This document shows, piece after piece, positions 46,119-57,275 of a stretch of 64,000 bases of DNA. Positions within the stretch are counted from its first letter, which is position 1; every line of letters begins with the position of its first letter. The stretch is taken from the NCBI GenBank assembly GCA_036874045.1, contig CM072343.1, positions 4,794,001 to 4,858,000 of the forward strand, written 5' to 3'. This DNA is from Cymodocea nodosa (Eukaryota; Streptophyta; Magnoliopsida; Alismatales; Cymodoceaceae). Position numbers and translations under genes: made by a program. The notes under the pieces are model-generated. The model did no database searches, had not been told where the DNA came from, and worked only from the letters and a program-made list of their open reading frames with translations.

Positions 46119-47743
46119 TGTTAGGACCTTAAGACTTACCAAAAGGAGGGTGAATGGTAATAATTCGTTTCTTAACCTTTTAGAGATAGTTTAATGTAAA
46201 GAGATAGCAAGCACACAATAAAAGAATTCACATAGAGATTTTTAGGTGGTTCACCACTAACGACTAGTCCACCCCTAAGAGATACTTGAGCTTCACTAAA
46301 CTCTTGCAAACTTACAATCACTTGCTTTAAGGTTTAAGCAAGAACCAACCAACCATTCACTTGAGCTTCATTGTCGAAGTTTCAATCAATCCTTTCTTTG
46401 AAGTTTTGATTCGTGTACTTTAGTAAACACTAACTTGTGAGCAACAGAGTTGAGTGTGTGATGAGCTTCTGAAATTCAATCTGTAAACGTTGAAGATGAT
46501 TTGATCTCTAAAGTTTTTCTTCTGTTGAGCTTGGTGTGAGTATGTATATGAGCAAAAGCTATCTAAATCTATTGTCTATATCTTGTATATATACCAAACA
46601 TGTGTAACGATCATATTTTCTTCTAACAGATGTATTCTACTATACTTGATTAGACTCCAGTCCCAAATACAGTAAGTTATTGTTTAGAAAGTTATTTCAA
46701 GATGTCCTTCTGATTTTCTTAACATTTTCAGATAGTTAGCTATGTAACTCTCCGAAGAATATCTGTAACTCACCGAAAGATCACTTAAACCTTTCTGCCA
46801 TGTAGGATTCAAAATATATACTGCAAGATGTCATTCAATCGGATACTTATAACTGTAACTTACCGAACAATTATTTAACTATCGGATAGTTGGCTACAGT
46901 AACCCTTTGTTAACTTTCCAATTGCTTTAATTCAGCACGTGCATAAAAGACTGACTTAAGTTTCGGATGGTTATCCCTATAACTCATCTAAATGCTTCAG
47001 GATTTTGGATAGTTAACTTTTTAACTCTTCAAAAATTTATTTGAGCTTCTCTCTGGAATTTTGCACGTGGGAAATTCAATTACTTAAGTTTCGGATAGTT
47101 AAACTGTAACTCACCAAAACTCTCTTGAATGTTCGGATAATTATCTTTCTAACTCTCTGAAATCTTATATGAACTTCTGTTTAGAATTCTACACGTGGGA
47201 AATTCAGTGACTTAAGTTTCGGATAGTTAAACTGTAACTCACTAAAACTTTCTTTAGGATTTCAGATAGTTATATAATCCCTCCAATTTTCCTTTTAAGC
47301 TTTTAACTACCGACTTCTCCATTCTGTACGTGCGTAATAAGATGACTTAAGTTCTGGAAAGTTATACTTGTAACTCTCTGAAAAACTCAAATAGTTATCT
47401 AACTCTCCGAAAAGAAAACTCAGATAGTTATCTAACTCTCCGACAAGTCCTTTAAACTTCCGTTTTGATTAATTTGAATGACTTAACTTTTGGATAGTTA
47501 TACCTGTAACTCTCCGAAAAGTACTTTAAGCTTCTAGATAGTTAACTCCTTAATTATCCGATCATTTAATCATTTCTTAATTGTCCAATTTTTTGTAGCA
47601 TCACATTCTAAGATTTACTGCAACCTATTTGTTGTTTCAATTTGTTTGTCTTCTGATCTTTTTGCTGTATTGACTAAACTTGATAAATACAATTCAAAAC
47701 CTTACATTGATTTTTGCATTATCAAAATCTAGAGGTCCTTTCA
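46119..47743 (-). repeat. 3' LTR of Copia C
   Basis: On the plus strand it runs TGTTAGGACC... to ...GGTCCTTTCA. From about 46730 to 47560 it holds some 14 spaced palindromes of the GGATAGTTA ... TAACTCTCCGAAA type. Confidence 0.92.
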
Positions 47744-47757
47744 ATCTCCCCCTTTTT
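47744..47757 (-). promoter_or_regulatory. polypurine tract of Copia C
   Basis: Minus strand AAAAAGGGGGAGAT abuts the 3' LTR, the expected plus-strand primer for LTR elements. Confidence 0.85.
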
Positions 47758-48059
47758 GATAATGGCAAAAACCTTACAATGTATTACATGTATTTCTCTC
47801 CCTATATATCTATACAAGAAAAACACATGAGGAATACAGAAATATTTCTCCCCTTGAATTTCTCCCCCTACTTTACTGCAGCTTTGCTTACCAAAATATG
47901 ATATTTCTCCCCCTTTTTTGCCAATTGTCAAAAAGAAGTGAGAAGTAAGATACTGAGTTGGTGGAGCAATTATAATTGAATATCAAAATGTCTAAGTTGC
48001 TACAAAACAAAGATGTTAGTAGAACAAGCTCCTAGTTGTGAACTTGGAGAGTAGATATA

Positions 48060-51000
48060 TGAAATTATAAATCATATAAAGAATAAATCCCTAAATTTCG
48101 TCTAATATGATTAAATGCAGCTTCAGATAATGGTTTGGTGAAGATATCTGCAAATTGTTTTTTAGTAGAGACATATTCTAAGGAAATATGACATTTTTCA
48201 ACATGGTCTCTTAAAAAGTGGTGCCTAATCTCGATATGTTTTGCTCTAGAGTGTAGAACTGTATTTTTGGAGAGATTGATGGCATTGCTGCTATCACAAT
48301 AAATAATGGTATTCTAAAAATTTAGCTTATAATCTGCTAGAGTTTGTTGCATCCATAAGATCTGTGCACAACATAAGTCTGCTGCCATATATTCAACTTT
48401 AGTGGTGGATAGAGCTATAGAGTTTTGTTTCCTGCTGAACCAAGAAACAAGTGAATGACCAAGCAACTGACATGTCCCACTGGTGCTTTTTCGATCTGAT
48501 TTGCATCTTGCATAATCTGCATCACTATATCTTGCTAATATCAATTGATTCTGTGAAAAATAAAATAAGCCAAAATCTTTGGTATCCTGTAGATATTTAA
48601 ATATACATTTAACTACTTTTAAGTGTGATGCTTTTGGAGAGGTTTGATATCTTACACAAGCACAAACACTAAACATTATATCTAGTCTACTAGTTGTTAG
48701 ATACAGAAGTGATCCAATCATGCCTCTGTATTTCTTTTGATATACTAGAATGCTAGAAATGTCATTATCAAGTTTTTCATTTGAGTTTATGGGAGTACCT
48801 ACTACTTTGGATTTATCCATACCAAATTTTAAGAGAATCTCTTTGCAAAATTTTTCTTGATTCAGGAAAATGTCATGCTGAAGTTGATGAATTTGTAATC
48901 CTAGAAAGAATTTTAATTCTCCCATAAGACTCATCTCAAATTCATTCTTCATTAAGATTTGAAAATCATGACATAGTTTCTCATGTATGGTACCAAAAAT
49001 GATATCATCCACGTAGATTTGAATAATCAACATATGAGAACTTTCAGATTTGATGAATAAGGTGTTGTCTGTAGTTCCTATGTTAAATTGATTCTTAAGA
49101 AGGAAACTCTTCAGTTTATCATACCATGCATGTGATGCTTGCTTCAAACCATAGAGAGTTTTATTAAGTTTGTATACATGGTTTGGATTTTCTTCATCTT
49201 CAAAACTTGGTGGTTGTTCTACATATACTTCTTCTTGTAGAATGCCATTAAGAAATGCATTTTTAACATTCATCTAATAAAGCTTGATTTTCATACTGCT
49301 TGCAAAGGCAAGTAACATTCTAATTGCTTCAAGTCTTGCAACAGGTGCAAAAGTTTCTTTATAGTTGATTCCTTCCTATTGGTTGTATCCCTTAGCAACA
49401 AGTCTAGCTTTATTTCTGATAATACTACCATTATTATCAGTTTGTTCTTAAACACCCATTTAGTACCAATAATTGATTTTTCGATGGACCTTTCAATCAA
49501 GTTCCAGATTTCATTTTTCTTGAACTGATTTAGTTCCTCTTGCATGGCTATGATCCAATATTCATCATTGCAGGCATCTTCAACTATTGAAGGTTCAAGT
49601 TCAGACACAAAAGTATAATAATTACAAATATTTTGAATTTTGCTTCTTGTTTGAACACCTTGACTTATATTCCCAATAATTTGTCCAATGGGATGTTCAG
49701 ACTTTGTCTTCCATGCTTTTTCTATCTCAGTAGGTGTAGGCAGTGTTGAACTATCCTTTTTCTGAGGAATTTTCTGATTTATTAATTCACTTTCACTGTC
49801 TATTATTAGCCTTTTCAATTTTCCTACAATGTCTTCATCAAAGAATATGTTTATTGACTCTTCTACTCTTCTTTCATGTTCAAAATAGACCATGTAGGCC
49901 TTGCTTCTTGAAGAGTATCCAACAAGTAGAGCAGGATTAGATTTTGTATCAAATTTGTCTTTTTGATCCTTAGTATTAAGCACAAAACATCTTGATCCAA
50001 AAACCTTAAAATATCCAACATTTGGTATTTTACCATACCATAGTTCAAAATGTGTCTTACGTAGGATAGGTCTAAGGTGAGTTCTGTTTATAGAATAACA
50101 TGCAGTATTTACAGCTTCAACCCATAGAGACTTTGGTAGATTAGATGCATTAAGAATTGTCCTTGCCATTTCTTGTACTGATCTATTCTTCATCTCTACA
50201 ACTCCATTCTGAGCAGGAGTTCTTGGACATGAGAATTCATGTAGTATGCCAAAAGAATTGCATAATTCTTCAAATTCTGAATTTTCAAATTCACCTCCAT
50301 GATCACTTCTGATCTTCTTCACGGTTGATTCTTTTTCATTTTGAATTCTAATACAGAGATGTTTGAATTCATCATAGACTTCATTCTTGTGTGTTAAGAA
50401 AATAACCCAAGTGAATCTTGTATAATCATCAACTAACACTAAGGTATATTTTCTTCCTCTTAAACTAGTTGTCTATGTAGGACCAAACAGGTCCATATGT
50501 AATAGATCCAATGGTTGACGTGTAGCAATGTCTTCAATACTCTTGTATGCTGATTTCTTTTGTTTTCCAATTGTACAGTCACTACACAATTTATCTCTCT
50601 TGAATTTGAGCTTAGGCACACCTCTAACAAGATCATGTTTGCATGATTTAATCTTTTATGCCATAATTATTCATCTTCATTAAAAGCAACTAAACATGCA
50701 TCACTAGATATAATATCACATGGAAATTCCAAAGTATAAATTGAATTATTTCTATATTTAGTAAATTTGATTTCATGTGTATCCTGTTGTAATATAAAAC
50801 AGTTTTCTGCAGTAAAAAGTATATTGTAACCTTTGTCACATAATTAACCTACACTTAGCATATTCTGTTTTAAACCATTTACATGTAAGACATTTTCTAT
50901 TTTTCCATTTTTAAATGTAACATTTCCTATGACAGTAATTCTACATTTTTCATTGTTACCAAACTTAACAGATCCTGAATTTATTGATTTAACAGATTCC

Positions 51001-52680
51001 AGAAGTCTTTTCTTACCTGTCATATGCTTTAAGCAACCACTATCAATGATCTACTTGGATGTTTGAGCTTTCTTGTCCATGTAGTCTTGCAAGTCATGTT
51101 GAAATTAAGACTTTTGGTACCCATATCTTCTTGGCTTCATCACTGTTAGTCCTCTGTATACTAAACATGTTGCCTTTTGGTAGCCATATAGACGTAGATC
51201 TATTCTTAATGACAAACATAGTTGTGTCATCTTTGTAAGATCTAATTTTTCCACCAGAGTAAGGAGTTTCTTGTGGTACAACATATCCTAGGCGAAATTT
51301 ACTTCTTCCTATTCTTTGAGATCCTATGATTTTGTTTAAACTATTTTCATCCTTAGTAAATTTACATACATTTTTCTTTAAATCAGTAACTTCAGATAAC
51401 AAATTTTTATTTTCTTCTTTCAGATCAAAATTTTTACAACTATAGCTATCCATTTTAGTTTTTAATTCCCTATTATCAACTAGGGCTTTTTCTAGTTCAG
51501 CAAAAACATCTTCTAGATAGGAATTTAAACTCTTTAATTCTTTCTTGTACTTCTTACATTTTACATATAAGTTATCTACTGTACAGAGAAGACTATCTAT
51601 ATCTACATCATCATTTTCTTTTTCTGAGCAATAGGGAGATGTAGAGCATACCTCTTGTGCAGCAAAGCACACGTTTGCAGATGCCTCCTCATCTGAGTCT
51701 AATGAGCTGCTGGATGAACTGTTGTCATCCCAAGTGGCTTTCAAGGCCATTTTCTTCTTATTCTTCCTTTTCCATTTCTATTTGTCCTCCTCCTATTGAA
51801 AAGGACAGTAAAGTTGAATGCGTCCTAGTTTCTTGCACTTGTAGCATGTAGGGACTTTTGGTTTTAAGGAGCTGGCTTTAACTCCTTGTCTCATCATCCT
51901 TCTGAAGTTCCTAGCCAACAGTAACACTTCATCCTCATCCGAGCTTAGTTGATCTTCTATTGAGGGAAAAACTAGTTCTTTCTTTTTCTCTACTTTTCTT
52001 TCAGTGACTCATTCTTCTTCTTTCCATTTCTTCATTTGGACTTCATGGGCTAGAAGGTTTCCCAACAGATCTTCAACTGAATAGTTATTCAGATCCTTTG
52101 AATCCTATATGAAAGTAGACTTCTGCTTCCATTCGATTGTTAGGCTCCTTAAGATCTTTTGTACCTGTTCACGATTAGAAAAACTCCTCCCAAGGCCTCT
52201 TAGTTCATTCACAATTTCTGTGAATCTAGAAAACATTTCAGTGATACTTTCTTTTCAAGCATTTTGAATAATTCATATTTTCTTAACAAAATGTTGATTT
52301 TAGTATCTTTAACTTGATTGGTTCCTTCATATGTAATTTGAAGGATCTTCCAAGCTTCATGAGAGAATTTACAAGTAGATATTTTATTATACTATTCACT
52401 AGTTAGTGCACAGTAAATGGAATTAAGCTCACGAGCATCCATTTGGATGATTCTTTCATCCTCCTCAGTCCCATCACTTTCATGACTAATTGGAGTTGGT
52501 GTACCATGTACAACAATTCTTCAAAGTTTCACATCTATACTCTTGAGAAAGCACTCCATCCTATTTTTCCAGTAGCTATAATTGCTACCATCAAAGAGGG
52601 GAGGTCGATGGATATTCTAACCTTCTATAGTGTGGAAAGCTATGACCTTAGATGGTTAAATCTATTAACGAGATCAACCT
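48060..52680 (-). pseudogene. gag-pol remains of Copia C
   Basis: Gag (about 52660-51100) includes a knuckle region near 51840 and a Lys/Glu-rich coiled segment. Protease and pre-integrase follow (51080-50570), then integrase (LVDDYTRFTWVIF, RSDHGGEFEN, PRTPAQNGVVE; about 50440-49900), reverse transcriptase (VYVEQPPSFEDEENPNHVYK, YVDDIIFGT; about 49220-48990) and RNase H (YSDADYARCKSDRKSTSG, about 48500). Two long open stretches remain (50439-49291 and 49273-48314). Not functional as a whole. Confidence 0.9.
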
Positions 52681-52682
52681 TG

Positions 52683-52695
52683 TTCTGATAACAAT
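52683..52695 (-). promoter_or_regulatory. primer-binding site of Copia C
   Basis: Next to the 5' LTR on the minus strand; reads ATTGTTATCAGAAC, the Met-tRNA type site in slightly altered form. Confidence 0.75.
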
Positions 52696-54333
52696 TGTTA
52701 GGACCTTAAGGCTTACTAGAGGAGGGTGAATGGTAATAATTCGTTTCTTAACATTTTAGAGGTAGTTTAATGTAAAGAGATAGCAAGCACACAATAAAAG
52801 AATTCACATAGAGATTTTTAGGTGGTGCACCACTAACGGCTAGTTCACCCCCAAGGGATACTTGAGCTTCACTAAACTCTTGCAAACTTACAATCACTTG
52901 CTTTAAGGTTTAAGTAAGAACCAACCAACCATTCACTTGAGCTTTCTTGTCAAAGCTTCAATCAATCCTTTCTCTGAAGTTTTGATCTGTGTACTTCAGT
53001 AAACACTAGCTTGTGAGCAACAAAGTTGAGTGCGTGATGAGCTTTTGAAATTCAGTCTGTAAACGTTGAAGATGATTTGATCTCTAAAGCTTTTCTTCTA
53101 TTGAGCTTGGTGTGAGTATGTATATGAGAAAAAGCTATCTAAATCTGTTGTTTGTATCTTGTATATATACCAAACATATGTAACGATCATATTTTCTTCC
53201 AACGGATGTATTCTACTGTACTTGATTAGACTTCAGTCCCAAATACAGTAAGTTACTGTTTAGAAAGTTATTTCAAGATGTCCTTCCGATTTTCTTAACA
53301 TTTTCAGATAGTTAGCTGTGTAACTCTCCGAAGAATATCTGTAACTCACCGAAAGATCACTTAAACCTTTCTGCCATGTAGGATTCCAGAATATATACTG
53401 CGAGTTGTCATTCAATCGGATACTTATAACTGTAACTTACCGAACAGTTATTTAGCTGTCGGATAGTTGGCTATAGTAACCCTCCGTTAACTTTTCGATT
53501 GCTTTAATTCAGCACGTGCATAAAAACTGACTTAAGTTTCGGATGGTTATCCCTGTAACTCACCGAAACGCCTCAGGATTTCGGATAGTTAACTTTCTAA
53601 CTCTCCGAAAACTTATTTGAGCTTCTCTCTGGAATTCTACACGTGGGAAATTCAATGACTTAAGTTTCAGATAGTTAAACTGTAACTCACCGAAACTCTC
53701 TTGAATGTTCGGATAGTTATCTTTCTAACTCTCCGAAATCTTATATGAAGTTCTGTTTGGAATTCTACACGTGGGAAATTCAGTAACTTAAGTTTCAAAT
53801 AGTTAAACTGTAACTCACCGAAACTTTCTTTGAGATTTTGGATAGTTATCTAATCCCTCTGATTTTCCTTTTAAGCTTTTAATTGTCAACTTCTCCATTC
53901 TGCACGTGCGTAATAAGATGACTTAAGTTCCAGAAAGTTATACTTGTAACTCTCCGAAAAACTCGAATAGTTATCTAACTCTTCGAAAAGAAAACTCGGA
54001 TAGTTATCTAACTCTCCGACAAGTCCTTTAAGCTTCTGTTCTATATTTCTGTACGTGATTAATTTGAATGACTTAACTTTCAAATAGTTATATCTGTAAC
54101 TCTTTGAAAAGTCTTTTAAGCTTCCGGATAGTTAACTCCTTAACTATCTGATCATTCAATCCTTTCTTAACTGTCTGATTTTCTGTAGCAGCACATTCTG
54201 AGATTTACTACAACCTGTTTGCTGCTTCGATTTGTCTGTCTTCTGATTTTTTTGCTGTACTGACTAAACCTGATAAATACAATTCAAAACCTTACATTGA
54301 TTTTTGCATTATCAAAATCTAAAGGTCCTTTCA
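52696..54333 (-). repeat. 5' LTR of Copia C
   Basis: Pairs with 46119-47743. The palindromes are better preserved here (for example GGATAGTTATCTTTCTAACT then CTCCGAAAT, about 53715). Confidence 0.92.
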
Positions 54334-54338
54334 AAAAC

Positions 54339-54480
54339 ACCTAGATCATCTTGGTCAATTAGAGGAAGTGTTACCACATTTTATTTCATTAATGATAATA
54401 CTCTTATATTGAGTGCTAGTAACATACTTCAAGTTTATAAGTTGAGGAAATGAACAAAATCAATAGAAGTAGAATTGAGA
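54339..54480 (+). pseudogene. F-box-associated-like pseudogene, part 2
   Basis: Directly after Copia C and its target repeat the frame from 46118 continues as TPRSSWSIRGSVTTFYFIND then NTLILSASNILQVYKLRK. FINDNTLIL and VYKLRK fit the end of an F-box-associated domain. This supports a single host sequence split by the element. Confidence 0.4.
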
Positions 54481-55571
54481 GTAAGAATGTCTATGCTTAA
54501 TGATTTTGCTTAAGCGGATACACTCATCTCATATGCCAATACTTTCTAATCATGTACTTAAAATGTATCTCTGTATTTGTGCTTGTTGTGAATGTATTAC
54601 TATTGCGTATGTGCTTGAAATAGTAAAAAATAATAATAATATGAATACACTTTACTTTGTTATATTTTGTTTTTGTTATATGTTTTTAGTTACAACCAAA
54701 ACTTATAAAATCAATCTAATTTATTGGTATCTATTTTGAGAAACCATCTAATTTACTTGTAAGCCATCAAAGGTATAGGAGCCTAAGTTCCACACAATGC
54801 ACAAAAAAAAAAAAATATTTTTGTTATTTTATTTATGGTGAATAAATAACAACTTAAGAACTAACCTTCGAAATACATTATCTGAATTATCAAACAAGGT
54901 ATTAGTAGTATCAATTGGCTTGACTCGACTCGATTTTTTAAATTGAGTTAGGCTAGGCTACAATATATTAGAAAATTAGCCCACAGGCCGGGTTAGTTCG
55001 TAAGTTGATTTGGGTCGAGCTAGCTTGTGGGCCAATTCAGGTCAGGCTTGGGTTGGCCCACGAGCCAATTCAGGCTAGGCTCCATAGGTCGGTAAGTCTA
55101 TGTACGTTAAATAAATGTTAAAATAATGTTCATTTTTCAATGTTTGTAAAAAAAATGTTGAAATCAATGAGAAATAAAAAATAAAAATTAGAATATGATA
55201 CCTCTCTTATATACATTAAGTGTTTGTTTAGATTCTAGGACTAAAGTAAAAGTTGTTAAAAAATTAATAAAAATAATACAAACTTGTTTAAATGTAGAAC
55301 TTAATGTAACAATTGAAAATGTAGAACAGAGTTTAAATAATATGTTTGATATGTATGGTACAAAATATTGAACACAACAAATACAAAATATGTCCTACTT
55401 TTCACAATCATCATCATCAATAATTGATTATAATATATTTTATGATGAACATAGTGATTTATCGTAACAAATAGAAAGAATTAAATAATTTTAATCATAG
55501 CTATTTAATAATAGATAATCTTGATTTTCTAGATTTTGATGTAATAAATTAAAGAAAAATACAAAAATACA

Positions 55572-55804
55572 TATTTCTTATTTTATCATTAATGGCAAAA
55601 GATTTACTAACAATTTTAACTTATTCTGTAGCATGTGAACATATATTTAGTATTAGTAGTAATATATTAGATGATATAAAAGTAAGATTAAAAGGTAATA
55701 TTTTAGAAGTATTAATGTGTGTTAGAGACTAGGAGTTTACTTATGTTCATCGACAGCAACAAAAAGATGACTTCATCAATGAATTTGTAAATTTAAATAT
55801 TTAA
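55572..55804 (+). pseudogene. hAT transposase C-terminal fragment 2
   Basis: The reading FLILSLMAKDLLTILTYSVA then CEHIFSISSNILDDIKVRLK, NILEVLMCVRD matches the hAT C-terminal dimerisation domain (usually ...MAxDLLxIPxSTVxSExxFS... LxPxxVxALxCxxDWL). One in-frame stop replaces the residue after CVRD, normally Trp. The reading continues to a final stop at about 55804. The catalytic part upstream is not recognisable. Confidence 0.75.
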
Positions 55805-56114
55805 ATATAATTATGTACATTAAATGTAAAAATATTTGATGTAATTACAAAAATAATGTAATTTTAATTTAAATTCAGAAATAAAATAATTATTTTAACT
55901 TTATGACTTGTGTTTGAATGTGTTGATGGATGATGAATTATGAATGGTCTATTGATGATGTCTTGATATTGATGTTAATGTGATGAATAATGATCTATGA
56001 ATGATGACTTATGTTTGATGTTCGTATATTTATAAATAAAATAATATATTTTAATGATGAATTAATCATTAGAAACATTATATTATTTTTAAATTAAAAA
56101 AAAATTAAAAATTA

Positions 56115-56640
56115 AAAACTTCGATTGAACCGAAGTTAACATTTAGATGAAATCAAAGGAAAAAATAAAGAAAATAAAAAACTTCAGTCACACCAAAGCT
56201 TATCTTCGATTAGATTGAAAATCTTTAGTTAGATTGAAACTTATCTTCAATCAGACCAAAGGAAAAAATAATAAATTTAAAAAACTTCGATCGAACCAAA
56301 GTTTATCTTCAGTTTGACCAAAGAAAATAATTAAAAAATTAAAATACGTTGGTCAGATTGAAGGAAAAAATAAAAAACTTCGATCAATCAGACCAAAGAA
56401 AAATAATAATAATAAAATATTTAAAAAATCAAAAACTTTGATCGAACCTAAGTTGAGCTTCAATCATATCGAAAAAGAAAATAAAAAAATAAAAATTTCG
56501 ATTGGATTGAAGTAAAGAGATGGTCATACCATTAAAAAAATAAAAAAATTTTGGTTGGACTGAAGTTGACTTTCGATTAAACCAAAGAAAAAAATAAAAA
56601 AATAAGAAGTTGTAAAAGTGACCTAGGCTATGGGCCAGGC
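56115..56640. repeat. degenerate minisatellite with CTTCGATCGAACCAAAG units
   Basis: At least 12 spaced copies of a CTTCGATC(G/A)AACCAAAG-like word, often followed by TTTATCTTC and A-rich spacers, in both exact and altered forms. Probably grew inside the hAT element near its 3' end. Confidence 0.7.
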
Positions 56641-56739
56641 TAGGTTGTCTCAAAAAAATTTCAAGTTAGATTGGGCTGCCTCAAAAAAATTTCAAGTCAG
56701 GCTGGGTTGTCGCAAAAAAATAAAAAAAATTTTCACTTT

Positions 56740-57275
56740 TGGAATGGTTGTGGGCAACGATTGCGTGCTCAATAGTGGTGGATGGAAAATGGAAGGAGCT
56801 CAATAGTGGTGGATGGCAAATGGAATGTGCTAAATAGTGGTGTCCTCGATGTGTTTCATGTCGATAAAGAAAGCTTCAAAGGAAAATGGACAATCAGTCA
56901 AGGTTACTTTACAAGGAAAGTTTTCCCTGTGAATCTTTCGGTGACACAATGGCTCAAGTGGAGGGCTTCAGAAAGGGTTCAAGAGAGCAATGATAATAAC
57001 GATAACTCAGGAGAGAGACGATGACAATGGTGGCTCGAGAGATTTCCTAGTTTTCGAAGAGGGCTCAAGTGGAAGGAAGATTTTTCGAGAGGAAGATTTC
57101 CTAGTTTTCGGAGGGAGGTTCCTTTGAATCTTAGGAATTTAAAAGATTTTATATTTGAAAAAGTTTTTAACTTTCCTAAGTTTCTAAATTTGCACAAACA
57201 AGAGAAAAATTTTCCCCACTTTTGGATTCATGGTTTTCCTAAGAATCCAATGTGCACAAACCCCCCTCCCCCCTC
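56740..57275 (-). mobile_element. lone end of a Harbinger element
   Basis: The stretch ends TGTGCACAAACCCCCC, like the right end of the element at 13307-16104. The preceding 100 bp share its subterminal style (TTTGCACAAACAAG, TTTCCTAAG). The partner inverted repeat is not found to the left, so it looks truncated. Confidence 0.5.

Larger units (their letters stand above)
46119..54333 (-). mobile_element. Copia C: full-length long-LTR Copia fossil
   Basis: 8.2 kb with LTRs of 1625 and 1638 bp, exact TG/CA ends and a perfect AAAAC target repeat (46114-46118, 54334-54338). Minus-strand order: 5' LTR, primer site, gag, protease, integrase, RT, RNase H, polypurine tract, 3' LTR. Structurally whole but not intact in coding terms; roughly half a dozen or more breaks. 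About 10 of the first 170 LTR bases differ, so roughly 2 million years if a grass-like rate applies. Same clade as A and B (SIRE/Tork-like by wording and LTR length). Confidence 0.92.
54920..56720 (+). mobile_element. hAT element fossil
   Basis: A hAT C-terminal domain at 55572-55804, flanked by stretches rich in GGCTAGG/GGGCC words (54930-55090 and 56620-56710) that look like degenerate subterminal regions. Exact ends and an 8-bp target repeat were not found. Confidence 0.5.

Noticed and set aside
46730-47560. CRISPR-like array of spaced short repeats
   Set aside because: The repeats are imperfect palindromes inside an LTR of a plant element, spacing is uneven and this is nuclear DNA of a plant.
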